Shown: positions 34,383-43,080 of the stretch, one piece after another
Layout: every line of letters begins with the position of its first letter
Numbering within the stretch: the stretch's first letter is position 1
Translations under genes and position numbers: made by a program
Assembly: GCA_964580155.1 (NCBI GenBank)
Contig: CAZOJP010000003.1
Location: 1 to 64,000 of the forward strand
Origin: Intestinibacillus sp964580155
GTDB lineage: Bacteria; Bacillota; Clostridia; Oscillospirales; Butyricicoccaceae
Direction of reading: 5' to 3'
DNA length: 64,000 bases
The notes under the pieces: model-generated
What the model saw: only the letters and a program-made list of their open reading frames with translations
What the model was told of the DNA's origin: nothing
Databases searched by the model: none

Positions 34383-35303
34383 ATGCCATCGCTCGTCACA
34401 CATCATCATTTTGCAGTTTTGGTGCAGCAGGCCGCTGAGCCCGATCTGCGCAACGCCAGCGATGCGAGCCCGTCTGCCTATCGCTGGGGTGCACAGGGGC
34501 CGGATGTTCTGTTTTATCACAACGCGCCGTTTGGCAGCCGCACCTCGCTTTTGGGGCACCGTATGCACGCCGGACGTGTCGCAGAGGCGTTCAACGCGCT
34601 TGTGCGCAGCGCTGTGCGGCTGCGTGACCCTGCCGCGCTGTCCTATCTGCTCGGCTTTTGCACGCACTATGTGCTCGACCGCCGCACCCATCCCTATATT
34701 CAGGACACGATCGAAACGCTGCTTTTGCCGCGCTATCCCGAGTATGACGCGGACGCCTGCCACCGTCTGTGTGAAGCCGATCTGGACGCGCAGATCATCA
34801 CAAACTACATTTCGGGCGAGCAGGAGAGCTTCGAGGCCTTTCGCCTGCTCGACGCGCCGAGCGCACAGGTTCGGCGGCTCATCGGCCGTATGCTGACCGA
34901 TGTGGGCGAGCCGGTCTATCGCATCGATACCGCCCCGACGCGCGTGGAGGGCGCGATGCGCACCATGCGGCTTGTATACAATATTCTGCACGGCGGTAGC
35001 CGCGAAGGTGCGCGCGCGCAGATTGAGATGTTCGAGCGCATGCTGGGCCAGCCCGGTCTGCTTTCCACCATGCTGCGCCCCACCACACCGCTGCCTGTGG
35101 ACTGCGCCAACCTGTCCCACCGTGTGTGGCACAAGCCCAGCGTGCCCGAAATCGACCGCACTGACAGCTTTTTTGAGCTTTTTGAATCCTCTGTGCAGCC
35201 CACACTTGCGCTCTGGCGCGCGATTTCTAACTGCTATCACCGGGGCACACCGCTCAATCCGCTTTTCTTCCCCGCAAATTACAGCGGCAAGCCCGAGCTG
35301 TAA
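34383..35303 (+). CDS. Zinc-dependent phospholipase C family protein
   Basis: This 306-residue protein has THHHFA near the N-terminus, GAQGPDVLFYHN and FCTHYVLDRRTHPY at about 90-105, the His/Asp pattern of the Zn_dep_PLPC family. It has no signal peptide, so unlike clostridial alpha toxin it should stay in the cytoplasm; such intracellular members are common in Clostridia and have no assigned substrate. The start at 34383 follows GGAGGGA; an upstream in-frame ATG lacks a ribosome site. It is a single-gene unit with its own promoter. Confidence 0.75.
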   Translation: MPSLVTHHHFAVLVQQAAEPDLRNASDASPSAYRWGAQGPDVLFYHNAPFGSRTSLLGHRMHAGRVAEAFNALVRSAVRLRDPAALSYLLGFCTHYVLDRRTHPYIQDTIETLLLPRYPEYDADACHRLCEADLDAQIITNYISGEQESFEAFRLLDAPSAQVRRLIGRMLTDVGEPVYRIDTAPTRVEGAMRTMRLVYNILHGGSREGARAQIEMFERMLGQPGLLSTMLRPTTPLPVDCANLSHRVWHKPSVPEIDRTDSFFELFESSVQPTLALWRAISNCYHRGTPLNPLFFPANYSGKPEL

Positions 35304-35366
35304 GCGCGGGATTGCGCATTCCTTCGTGAAGTTTTGATGAACATTTCCACGAAATTCCCCTTTCTC

Positions 35367-35395
35367 TTGACAAAAAAGCAAATTGGTAGTATGAT
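35367..35395 (+). promoter_or_regulatory. Promoter of the M23 peptidase gene
   Basis: A perfect TTGACA (35367-35372), 17-nt spacer and TATGAT (35390-35395). The ~85-nt leader can pair TTTCGTT with AACGAAA near its start; I see no c-di-AMP riboswitch, which often precedes such genes. Confidence 0.8.
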
Positions 35396-35488
35396 ATATT
35401 TCGTTACCGATTTGTAACTATTTCACTTTGAAACGAAAGGGGCTGACTGCGTGCTGCGCGGGGGATTTTTCCTTGTGCGCGCCGCGAA

Positions 35489-37003
35489 ATGCTGATGTCA
35501 AAACATACAAACGATTCTCATCGAGGCCGTGAACGGTGGGCGGCACCGCTCTCGCGCGTCGTGCTGGCGGCTTCGCTCCTTTGGCTCACCTGCACAAATG
35601 CCGCACACGCTGTGCGCAATGCATGGCTGAACTTCTACTACGATCATATCGCGGCACACCTGCGCGGGGTGCGCGGCGCGGCGGAAGCGCTGCGGCACAG
35701 CCGCGTGCAGCTCTGGTCGCTTATTGTCACGGTCGTGCTGCTTGTGCCGATGATTTCGTTCATGCGCGTCGGCGTTGTGGTGACGGTTGACGGGCGCGTG
35801 CTCGGCTATGCCGAAAGCGAAAGCGAGGTCGCGCAGGCCTGCCGCCTGATTGAGCAGAACTCGAGCAAGGTGCTCGGCCATCCGTTTAACCTGAACGCGG
35901 ATATTTCTTACAGCGTGGCAGTGGCGCCGCAGACGAGCTTCCTGCGCGCGGACGAGCTGCCCGATGTCATCGCGCACAATGTCGACTCCCTTACGACGCT
36001 TGCGGTCATCACGGTGGACGGCGAATCAATTGGCGCAACGGCCGACTCGGAGCAGGCGCAGCAGGTGCTGCAGACGCTCAAGGAACAGTATACGCAGGAC
36101 GATCCTACGGCAAGCGCACAGTTCCTGCAGGAGGTCGAGGTGGAAACCATGCAGGCACCCACCGCGCTACTGCTCGAAGAGGACGCGCTGCTGGATAAGC
36201 TGTCCGCGAACACGTTGCAGGAGCAGACCTACACCGTGGGCGAGGACGATACCATGACCTCCATCGCACAGTCGCTGGAAATGAAGGTCAGCGAGCTGCA
36301 GGCCCTCAATCCGGACGTTGTGCCCGAGCGCATGGCGCCCGGCCTGGAGCTGACCGTCCAGGCGGCGGCACCGGTGGTTTCGGTGCAGGTCACGCGCAAC
36401 GTCAGCTATACGGAAAGTCTGCCGTTTAGCACGGTCACGCGCGAAAACTCCAACCTCGGACGCGGCAAAACGCAGGTCGTGCAGCAGGGCTCCGCCGGAA
36501 CGGCAGCCGTGTCCGCACAGATTGTCACCATCAACGGCGAGGAGACCGACCGAACCATCCTCAGCCGCACCGTGACACAGCAGCCTGTCGACAAGATCGT
36601 CGAGGTCGGCACGAAGAATCTCGGTGTCGGCACGGGCAGCCTCATCTCTCCCATTGCAAACGGCACAATCACCTCGGGCTACAAGTGGCGCTGGGGACGC
36701 ATGCACAAGGGCATCGATTACGGCACGTCGACCGGCACCAAGGTGCGTGCGGCGGATAACGGCAAGGTCATTGTGTCGGGCTATTCGACCGGCGGCTACG
36801 GCTACTATATCATCATTGACCACGGCAACGGGATGAAAACGCTCTACGGGCACAACTCCAAGCTGCTCGTTGATGTCGGCGATGTGGTCGAGCAGGGGCA
36901 GACCATCGCCCGCTCGGGCAACACCGGAAGATCGACCGGTCCGCACTGCCACTTTGAAGTGCTCATCAATGACGCAAACGTGAACCCCGCAAATTATGTC
37001 TGA
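35489..37003 (+). CDS. LysM/G5-domain M23 metallopeptidase
   Basis: This 504-residue envelope protein has a hydrophobic segment near residues 22-40 and a clear membrane segment at about 73-95, then a LysM domain (TYTVGEDDTMTSIAQSL, about 245-292), a G5 domain (about 295-378) and a C-terminal M23 peptidase domain. The zinc ligands are visible in HKGIDYG and in HCHFEV near the end. M23 enzymes cut peptidoglycan cross-bridges or stems; LysM and G5 bind the wall. Such proteins serve division or sporulation. The start is uncertain between ATG at 35489 and 35495, as neither has a good ribosome site. Confidence 0.9.
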   Translation: MLMSKHTNDSHRGRERWAAPLSRVVLAASLLWLTCTNAAHAVRNAWLNFYYDHIAAHLRGVRGAAEALRHSRVQLWSLIVTVVLLVPMISFMRVGVVVTVDGRVLGYAESESEVAQACRLIEQNSSKVLGHPFNLNADISYSVAVAPQTSFLRADELPDVIAHNVDSLTTLAVITVDGESIGATADSEQAQQVLQTLKEQYTQDDPTASAQFLQEVEVETMQAPTALLLEEDALLDKLSANTLQEQTYTVGEDDTMTSIAQSLEMKVSELQALNPDVVPERMAPGLELTVQAAAPVVSVQVTRNVSYTESLPFSTVTRENSNLGRGKTQVVQQGSAGTAAVSAQIVTINGEETDRTILSRTVTQQPVDKIVEVGTKNLGVGTGSLISPIANGTITSGYKWRWGRMHKGIDYGTSTGTKVRAADNGKVIVSGYSTGGYGYYIIIDHGNGMKTLYGHNSKLLVDVGDVVEQGQTIARSGNTGRSTGPHCHFEVLINDANVNPANYV

Positions 37004-37008
37004 CACAA

Positions 37009-37043
37009 AGGGCTGCCGAAAAACGGCAGCCCTTTGCTTTTGG
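37009..37043 (+). terminator. Terminator of the M23 peptidase gene
   Basis: The 12-bp stem AAAGGGCTGCCG/CGGCAGCCCTTT with an AAAAA loop is followed by GCTTTT. The next ~150 bp (37044-37198) hold nothing I can identify. Confidence 0.9.
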
Positions 37044-37198
37044 GTTTATGCACATATTCTTCGCGCGTTTTACGCAGTATGCACACACAACCGACATATT
37101 TTTGCTCTATACTATATCCATCGGCTGAAAACATCGCCGACCGGTGCACTGCGGGGTGCGCCGCTATGTCCCTCTATTCAAACTCTAATATCCCTATC

Positions 37199-37230
37199 AA
37201 AAAAGGCACACCGTCTGGCGTGCCTTTTTT
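37199..37230 (-). terminator. Terminator of the FAD-dehydrogenase gene
   Basis: The 11-bp stem AAAAAAGGCAC/GTGCCTTTTTT lies 4 nt after the stop of the minus-strand gene; being symmetrical it can also act on the plus strand. Confidence 0.88.
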
Positions 37231-37233
37231 GTC

Positions 37234-38640
37234 TTACGCTTCTTCGGTCATAATCTGCGCCATGCGCACGCCCATGACCGATGCCATCATGAGGCCGCGC
37301 GTCCAGCCCGAGGCATCGCCCAGGCAGTGCAGTCCGCGCACGCTCGTTTCGAAGCGGTCATCCATCGTCACGCGGTTCGAGTAGAATTTGAGCTCGGGCG
37401 CGTAGAGCAGCGTCTCATCCGCCGCGAAGCCGGGCACAACCTGATCCACCGCGCGGATGAAACTCAGGATATTCACCATTGTGCGATACGGCATCGCGCT
37501 GGAAATATCGCCTGCGACCGCATCGGGCAGTGTCGGGCGCACGTTGGAGCGCTCCAGCTCCTTTTCCCAGGTGCGCTTGCCCTCTAAGATGTCTCCGAAG
37601 CGCTGCACGAGCAAATGGCCGTCCCCGAGCATGTTGGTCAGCTCGCCGATTTTCTTCGCATAGGCGATCGGCTGGTCAAACGGCGCGCTGAAATGATGCG
37701 AGCATAAAATCGCAAGGTTTGTGTTTTCGCTCTTGCGGCTCTTGTAGCTGTGGCCGTTGACGACCGCAAGGTTGTTGTCGTAATTTTCCTGGCTCACAAA
37801 ACCGCCCGGGTTCTGGCAGAAGGTGCGCACCTTGTCGCTGAAGGGCTTGGGATAGCCGATCAGCTTGGACTCGTAGAGGACGTTGTTGACCTCCTCCATG
37901 ACCTCGTTGCGCACCTCCACGCGCACACCGACATCCACAGGTCCCGGCGCGTGCGCGATGCCGTGCGTGCGGCACAGCTTTTCCAGCCAGTCCGCGCCCT
38001 TGCGTCCCGCCGCGACGACGACGCGGCCCGCTGCGACCGTCTCGCTCTCGCCGGTGCGCGCGTTTTCCAGATGGACACCCGTGCACGCGCCGTCCTCCAT
38101 GCGCAGATCGCGGCAGAGCACGCCAAAGCGGATTTCCACACCCTGCTCGATGAGCCAGTGCTGGATGCGGCCGTAGACCTCCTGCGCCTTCTCCGTGCCC
38201 AGATGGCGGATGGGACAGTCGACGAGCTTGAGCCCCGCCTGAATCGCGCGGCGGCGAATGCCCTTGACCGCCTCGCCGACATCGCGCCCCTCGACGTGTC
38301 CGTCCGCGCCGAACTCCAGATAGAGCTTGTCGGTCTCCTCGATGAGAGACTGCGCAAAATCCGCGCCGATGAGCTCGGGCAGATCGCCGCCGACCTCGTT
38401 TGAAAGCGACAGCTTGCCATCGGAAAATGCGCCTGCACCCGAAAACCCTGTCGTGATGTGGCAGAACGGCTTGCAGTGCACGCACGCGCGCGTCTTGGTC
38501 TTCGGGCAGCCGCGCTGCTCAATCGCGGCGCCCTGCTCCAGCATGAGGATGCTGCCCGCGTACTTCCTTCTGCGCAGCTCAAGCGCCGTGAAGATCCCTG
38601 CCGGCCCTGCGCCGACAATGACCAGATCATATCTTTTCAT
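37234..38640 (-). CDS. NAD(P)/FAD-dependent dehydrogenase (COG2509 type)
   Basis: This 468-residue flavoprotein has the N-terminal Rossmann motif VIVGAGPAGIFTALEL, a second FAD motif VVVAAGRKGADW and the terminal GLHCLGDASGWTRGLMMASVMG. A Cys-rich stretch CVHCKPFC lies at about residues 53-60. The family is listed as uncharacterized FAD-dependent dehydrogenases; the substrate is unknown. AGGAGGAG precedes the ATG. The gene is separated from fprA by a promoter, a purine-riboswitch-like element and a terminator, so its expression appears to depend on a ligand. Some members sit near purine or redox genes, but no such neighbour is seen here. Confidence 0.85.
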   Translation of the reverse strand: MKRYDLVIVGAGPAGIFTALELRRRKYAGSILMLEQGAAIEQRGCPKTKTRACVHCKPFCHITTGFSGAGAFSDGKLSLSNEVGGDLPELIGADFAQSLIEETDKLYLEFGADGHVEGRDVGEAVKGIRRRAIQAGLKLVDCPIRHLGTEKAQEVYGRIQHWLIEQGVEIRFGVLCRDLRMEDGACTGVHLENARTGESETVAAGRVVVAAGRKGADWLEKLCRTHGIAHAPGPVDVGVRVEVRNEVMEEVNNVLYESKLIGYPKPFSDKVRTFCQNPGGFVSQENYDNNLAVVNGHSYKSRKSENTNLAILCSHHFSAPFDQPIAYAKKIGELTNMLGDGHLLVQRFGDILEGKRTWEKELERSNVRPTLPDAVAGDISSAMPYRTMVNILSFIRAVDQVVPGFAADETLLYAPELKFYSNRVTMDDRFETSVRGLHCLGDASGWTRGLMMASVMGVRMAQIMTEEA

Positions 38641-38670
38641 TTTATTCTCCTCCTAGTTGTCCTCCGGACA

Positions 38671-38803
38671 TAAAAAAGCCACCGGAAATCGCGTTCGGCG
38701 TAGATAGTATGCCCCCTTGTCGGGGTAACTCATAGCCGCGCTATTTCCGGTAGCTTCGTAGAAACGCCTGAACCGATCTTCAGGCATATATCAGTTACGT
38801 TTC
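38671..38803 (-). ncRNA. Purine-riboswitch-like element with overlapping terminator
   Basis: Read on the minus strand: P1 GTAACT (38798-38793) with AGTTAC (38730-38725); J1/2 TATAT; P2 GCCTGAA/TTCAGGC; loop GATCGG; J2/3 GTTTCTAC; L3 CCGGAAA; J3/1 GGCTATG. This order and these loop motifs match the guanine-type purine aptamer (C at the specificity position). The base of P3 is mismatched and L2 is one base short. AAGCTACCGGAAAT (38756-38743) in P3/L3 is complementary to ATTTCCGGTGGCTT (38689-38676), giving a 14-bp terminator with six T. Aptamer and terminator exclude each other, so ligand should switch expression on. Confidence 0.7.
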
Positions 38804-38809
38804 TTGAAG

Positions 38810-38838
38810 ATGATACGCGAAAAAAGCCGTTCTGTCAA
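38810..38838 (-). promoter_or_regulatory. Promoter of the riboswitch-controlled FAD gene
   Basis: On the minus strand TTGACA (38838-38833), 17-nt spacer and TATCAT (38815-38810). Transcription would begin a few bases before P1 of the aptamer. Confidence 0.85.
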
Positions 38839-38853
38839 GCACTTTCCGCCGCT

Positions 38854-39981
38854 TTATGCTTTTCCGCGGTAGACCTGCTTGCGGCTCGGCAGCATCTCCC
38901 AGCCGAGGGATGCCAGCTCCTTTTCCGCAAGGGCGATGGACTCGCCGCCCCAGCCATAGGAGCCGAATGCCATGCCGACGCGATTTTTGGGGTACAGCCC
39001 CTTGAGATAGGTCAAAAATGCCGCGACAGTGGGCATCAGCCCGCGGTTGAGCGTGGACGCACCGACAAAAATATACTTTGCCTCGAGCAGCTTGCCCATG
39101 ATGGCGGACGGGTGAATGTCGCGCAGGTGATACAGCTCCACACGCTTGCCCTGCGCCTCGTATTCCGCGGCGAGCTGCTGCGCCATGCCCTCGGTCGAGC
39201 CCCACATGGAGTCAAACGCGATGACGACCTTGTCCTCGTCATACTCGTTTTTGCACCACCGGCTGTACGCCTGCAGCACCGGTGCGATATGCTCGCGCAG
39301 CAGCACGCCGTGCGCCGGGCAGATCAGATCAACCTGCAGCTCCGCCGCCTGCTTGAGCAGACCGACGACCTGCGTGCCGTAGGGCAGGATGATATTCGCA
39401 TAATAATCCGCCTCGCGCTCCATGAGCGCTTCGTAGCCCAAATCGGTGTCGTACAGGCAGCCAGCGCGGCAGATATGCTGTCCGAACGCATCGTTTGAGA
39501 ACAGGATGTTTTCGCCCTCGAGATAGGTCAGCATGGAGTCCGGCCAGTGCACCATCGGCGCGGGGATGAAGCGGAACGTATACGGCCCCACGGTCAGCGT
39601 GTCGCCGTTTTTCACGGTGTGGCACGCAAAGCCGTCGCCGTAGTATGCCTTCAGCCCCTTTTGCGCGCCGGCCGTGCAGTAGATGGGCACCTCGGGCAGC
39701 CGCGCGGCGATGGCGGGCAGCGAGCCCGAATGGTCCGGCTCGATGTGGTTTTGGATGATGTAGCGGATGCGCTCAAGCGGCACAATCTCCTCGATGTTGC
39801 GGATGAACGCGTCCGTGTATTTTTCCTTTACGCTGTCAATCAGGATATAGTCCTCGCCAGCCTTGACGAGAAACGCGTTATAGCTCGTGCCGCTCGGCGT
39901 TTGATAGCCGTGAAAAATGCGCACGTCCGGGTCGTTTACACCGACCGAATAAATATTTTCGCGAAGCTGAATCGCAGACAT
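38854..39981 (-). CDS. fprA: FprA-family A-type flavodiiron protein
   Basis: This 375-residue protein has a metallo-beta-lactamase-like diiron domain with His79, Glu81, Asp83 and His84 in NHIEPDHSG, later His/Asp ligands (MVHWPDSM, SNDAFGQH, CPAHG), and a C-terminal flavodoxin domain (IAFDSMWGSTEGMAQ). Flavodiiron proteins reduce O2 to water or NO to N2O and protect anaerobes. AGGAGGAA precedes the ATG. Only about 30 nt separate it from the secA terminator, so it may depend on readthrough; no separate promoter is visible. Confidence 0.93.
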   Translation of the reverse strand: MSAIQLRENIYSVGVNDPDVRIFHGYQTPSGTSYNAFLVKAGEDYILIDSVKEKYTDAFIRNIEEIVPLERIRYIIQNHIEPDHSGSLPAIAARLPEVPIYCTAGAQKGLKAYYGDGFACHTVKNGDTLTVGPYTFRFIPAPMVHWPDSMLTYLEGENILFSNDAFGQHICRAGCLYDTDLGYEALMEREADYYANIILPYGTQVVGLLKQAAELQVDLICPAHGVLLREHIAPVLQAYSRWCKNEYDEDKVVIAFDSMWGSTEGMAQQLAAEYEAQGKRVELYHLRDIHPSAIMGKLLEAKYIFVGASTLNRGLMPTVAAFLTYLKGLYPKNRVGMAFGSYGWGGESIALAEKELASLGWEMLPSRKQVYRGKA

Positions 39982-40011
39982 TGTAAGTTCCTCCTATAGT
40001 CGTATTTTTTT

Positions 40012-40041
40012 AAAAAAGGGGAAGCGATAATCGCTCCCCCT
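40012..40041 (-). terminator. Terminator of secA
   Basis: On the minus strand GGGG-G-AGCGA / TCGCT-T-CCCC with a TTA loop runs into TTTTTT. One mismatch interrupts the stem, so readthrough into fprA is possible. Confidence 0.75.
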
Positions 40042-40048
40042 TCGGCTT

Positions 40049-42805
40049 TTATTGCGGTTGGCCGCTCTCCTTGAGGTAGCAGCATTTCTTGTACTTCTTG
40101 CCGCTGCCGCACGGGCAGGGATCGTTCATACCGATTTTCTTTGCCGCGCGCACCGGTGTCTTTTGCAGGCTGCCGTCGTCCGCGCCGGCCGCGCCGGTCT
40201 CGTGCGCAATCTGCTCACGCTTGGGCGCTTCCTGCGTGCGCACGCGTGCAAGGTAGATCATGCGCACGGTGTCCTCGCGGATGGCGTCGATCATCGCATC
40301 GAACATATCGAAGCCCTCGCGCTTATACTCCACAACCGGATCGTGCTGGCCGTAGGCGCGCAGGCCGATTCCGTTGCGCAGCTCCTGCATCGCGTCAATG
40401 TGATCCATCCACTTTTCGTCGACGTTGCGCAGCAGCACGACGCGCTCCAGCTCGCGCATGATTTGCGCACCGATTTCGGTTTCCTTGTTGGTATAGACCT
40501 CGTGTGCGCGATCCTTGAGGATGTTCTTGAGCTGCTCGCCCGACAGATCATCCAGTTCGTCCGTGGTATATTGCAGATCGTCCGCGGTCAGGATGGTTCC
40601 AAGGAAGCGTGCGCGCAGCTCATCGAGCGCAGACGGCTCAATGTAGTGCTGCTCGCCGACTGCGGCATCCACCGCGCGGTCGATCGTGTCGTCAATCATG
40701 CCGACAATCGCGTCCTTGACATCCTCGCCGGAAAGCACCTTGAGGCGCTGGCCGTAGATGATTTCGCGCTGCTTGTTCATCACGTCGTCATATTCGAGGA
40801 CGCTCTTACGGATTTGGTAGTTGCGGCTCTCCACCTTGCGCTGCGCGGACTCGATCGCGCCGGACAAAATTTTCTGGTCGACCGGTTCGTCGTCCGCGAT
40901 GCCGAGCGAGTCCATCATGTTCTGGATGCGCTCCGAGCCGAACAGACGCATGAGGTCGTCCTCGAGCGAAATGTAGAAGCTCGATTCGCCCGGGTCGCCC
41001 TGACGGCCTGCGCGGCCGCGCAGCTGGTTGTCGATGCGGCGGGACTCGTGGCGCTCCGTGCCGAGGATGTATAATCCGCCGGCCTCGCGCACCTTCTTCG
41101 CGTCCTCGTCGGTCGTCGCCTTAAAGCCGCGGTACAGCTCTTCAAACTTTGCACGCACTTCTAAAATCGCGGGGTCCTCGGTTTCGCTGTGGCCGTTTGC
41201 TTCGACGATCAGCTCGGGCGGATAGCCTGCCTTGCGCAGCTCGTCGAGCGCCATGGTCTCCGCGTTGCCGCCGAGCATAATGTCGGTGCCGCGGCCTGCC
41301 ATGTTGGTCGCAATCGTAACCGCGCCGAACTTACCTGCCTGCGCGACGATTTCCGCTTCTTTTTCGTGGTATTTTGCGTTGAGCACGGTGTGCTTGATGC
41401 CCTTTTTCTTGAGCGCCTTGGACAGCTCCTCGGACTTTTCGATGGAGACCGTACCGACCAGAATCGGCTGCCCCTTGGCATGGCACTCCTCAACCTTGCG
41501 GATGACCGCGATGAGCTTGCCGTTTTCGTTTTTATAGACCGCGTCCGGATTGTCGTGGCGCGCCACCGGCCGGTTCGTCGGGATTTCGATGACGTCGAGC
41601 TTGTAAATGTCGCGGAACTCCTGCTCCTCGGTCAGCGCGGTGCCGGTCATGCCGGACAGCTTGCCGTACTGGCGGAAGAAGTTCTGGAAGGTGATCGTTG
41701 CAAGGGTCTTGGACTCGTGCTGAACCTCCACGCCCTCCTTGGCCTCAATCGCCTGGTGCAGCCCCTCGTTGTAGCGGCGTCCGAACATCAGTCGGCCGGT
41801 GAACTCGTCAACGATGATGATCTGCCCCTCGCGCACAACGTAATCAACGTCCAGCTGCATGACGCCGTGCGCCTTGATCGCCTGGTTGATGTGGTGCTGC
41901 AGCGTGGTATTTTCCGGATCGTTCAGGTTTTCAATCTTGAAGTAGGCCTCCGCGCGCGCCTGGCCGTGCGGTGTCAGCGTGGCGGTCTTGGCCTTTTCAT
42001 CGATGATGTAGTCCGCATCGATGTCGTCCTGCTCTTCCTTTGCGTCGACCTCCTTGACGCGCAGCGCGGTCAGCGTGCGCGCGAAGTGGTCCGCGATTTG
42101 GTAGAGCTCGGTCGATTTGTCGCCCTGACCCGAAATGATGAGCGGGGTGCGCGCTTCGTCGACCAGAATGGAGTCGACCTCGTCGACGATGGCGAAGGCG
42201 TGTCCGCGCTGCACCATGTTCGCCTGATAGATCGCCATATTGTCGCGCAGATAGTCAAAGCCGAACTCGTTATTCGTGCCGTAGGTGATGTCCGCGGCAT
42301 ACATCGCGCTGCGCGCGGCCGGCGGAACCTCGTGGATAATCAGACCGACGCTCAGACCGAGGAAACGGTAGAGCTTGCCCATCCACTCGGAGTCGCGCTT
42401 TGCGAGGTAGTCGTTGACCGTGACGATGTGCACGCCCTTGCCGGTGAGCGCGTTGAGATACGCCGGCAGCGTTGCGACAAGGGTTTTACCCTCACCTGTG
42501 CGCATCTCCGCGATGCGGCCCTGATGCAGCACGATGCCGCCGATGAGCTGCACGCGGTAGTGGCGCATGCTGAGCACGCGATCCGCGCCTTCGCGCACGG
42601 TCGCAAAGGCCTCGGGCAGAAGCTCATCGAGCGTTTCGCCCTTGGTCAGACGCTCCTTGAACTCCTCGGTCTTGGCGCGAAGCTGCGCATCGGTCAGCTT
42701 GCGGTACTCGTCCTCGAGCGCCTCAATCTGATCGACAATCGGGGTGATGCGCTTCAGCTCTCGGCTGGAGTAGGTTCCGAAGATTTTATCGAGAATTTTA
42801 GCCAT
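40049..42805 (-). CDS. secA: Preprotein translocase ATPase SecA
   Basis: This 918-residue motor has Walker A MRTGEGKTL near residue 108, DEVDSILVDEARTPLI, the preprotein cross-linking domain, and a C-terminal zinc-binding CPCGSGKKYKKCC that binds SecB or the ribosome. It drives export through SecYEG. It is slightly longer than Bacillus SecA owing to small insertions. It has a clear promoter but a leader of about 170 nt that can fold extensively. A terminator follows. Confidence 0.97.
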   Translation of the reverse strand: MAKILDKIFGTYSSRELKRITPIVDQIEALEDEYRKLTDAQLRAKTEEFKERLTKGETLDELLPEAFATVREGADRVLSMRHYRVQLIGGIVLHQGRIAEMRTGEGKTLVATLPAYLNALTGKGVHIVTVNDYLAKRDSEWMGKLYRFLGLSVGLIIHEVPPAARSAMYAADITYGTNNEFGFDYLRDNMAIYQANMVQRGHAFAIVDEVDSILVDEARTPLIISGQGDKSTELYQIADHFARTLTALRVKEVDAKEEQDDIDADYIIDEKAKTATLTPHGQARAEAYFKIENLNDPENTTLQHHINQAIKAHGVMQLDVDYVVREGQIIIVDEFTGRLMFGRRYNEGLHQAIEAKEGVEVQHESKTLATITFQNFFRQYGKLSGMTGTALTEEQEFRDIYKLDVIEIPTNRPVARHDNPDAVYKNENGKLIAVIRKVEECHAKGQPILVGTVSIEKSEELSKALKKKGIKHTVLNAKYHEKEAEIVAQAGKFGAVTIATNMAGRGTDIMLGGNAETMALDELRKAGYPPELIVEANGHSETEDPAILEVRAKFEELYRGFKATTDEDAKKVREAGGLYILGTERHESRRIDNQLRGRAGRQGDPGESSFYISLEDDLMRLFGSERIQNMMDSLGIADDEPVDQKILSGAIESAQRKVESRNYQIRKSVLEYDDVMNKQREIIYGQRLKVLSGEDVKDAIVGMIDDTIDRAVDAAVGEQHYIEPSALDELRARFLGTILTADDLQYTTDELDDLSGEQLKNILKDRAHEVYTNKETEIGAQIMRELERVVLLRNVDEKWMDHIDAMQELRNGIGLRAYGQHDPVVEYKREGFDMFDAMIDAIREDTVRMIYLARVRTQEAPKREQIAHETGAAGADDGSLQKTPVRAAKKIGMNDPCPCGSGKKYKKCCYLKESGQPQ

Positions 42806-42885
42806 GTATCCTAACTGCCTTTCCTGTATAGTACCTTATGAAATAAGGATGTAATGCAAATTTGCAAAACAATGCGTTACCGCAT

Positions 42886-42975
42886 GATTATGATAGCGAT
42901 ACGTGCGGATTACAAATAAAATACCGCCTTTTGCATCGCTATATGACATCATTTTAAAATAGAGATATCATAATC
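42886..42975 (-). ncRNA. Structured 5' leader of secA (unassigned)
   Basis: On the minus strand the leader has an outer helix GATTATGATA (42975-42966) with TATCATAATC (42895-42886). Inside it ATAGCGAT (42942-42935) pairs with ATCGCTAT (42900-42893), which encloses GCGG/CCGC (42927-42924 with 42908-42905). The inner and outer helices share three bases. A separate ATGA/TCAT hairpin sits on the 5' side. Downstream are further hairpins: CGCAT region ATGCG/CGCAT (42885-42872), GCAAATTTGC (42865-42856) and CCTTAT/ATAAGG (42848-42834). It is AT-rich, unlike its surroundings. I do not recognise a known family. Confidence 0.5.
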
Positions 42976-42985
42976 GCTTGCGGTT

Positions 42986-43015
42986 ATTATATCACATAAT
43001 GTGCACCTGCAACAA
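42986..43015 (-). promoter_or_regulatory. Promoter of secA
   Basis: On the minus strand TTGTTG (43015-43010), 18-nt spacer and a perfect TATAAT (42991-42986). The predicted start leaves a leader of about 170 nt before the secA ATG. The remaining 65 nt up to the exchanger gene hold nothing recognisable. Confidence 0.7.
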
Positions 43016-43080
43016 TGAATTTTTTAAGAACATTGCGAAAAAGCCGCCGTGCATGCAATTTTCCCGAAAAAATGCCCCGA

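Noticed and set aside
35396..35488. c-di-AMP (ydaO) riboswitch before the M23 peptidase.
   Set aside because: The leader is only about 85 nt and lacks the conserved ydaO segments.
41189..42814. 541-codon plus-strand frame opposite secA.
   Set aside because: It is an antisense shadow caused by GC-rich codon use; secA is unambiguous and the shadow has no ribosome site or recognisable domain.
42836..42952. 38-codon open frame in the secA leader.
   Set aside because: No Shine-Dalgarno sequence before its ATG pair and it lies across the predicted helices; a SecM-like arrest peptide cannot be supported.
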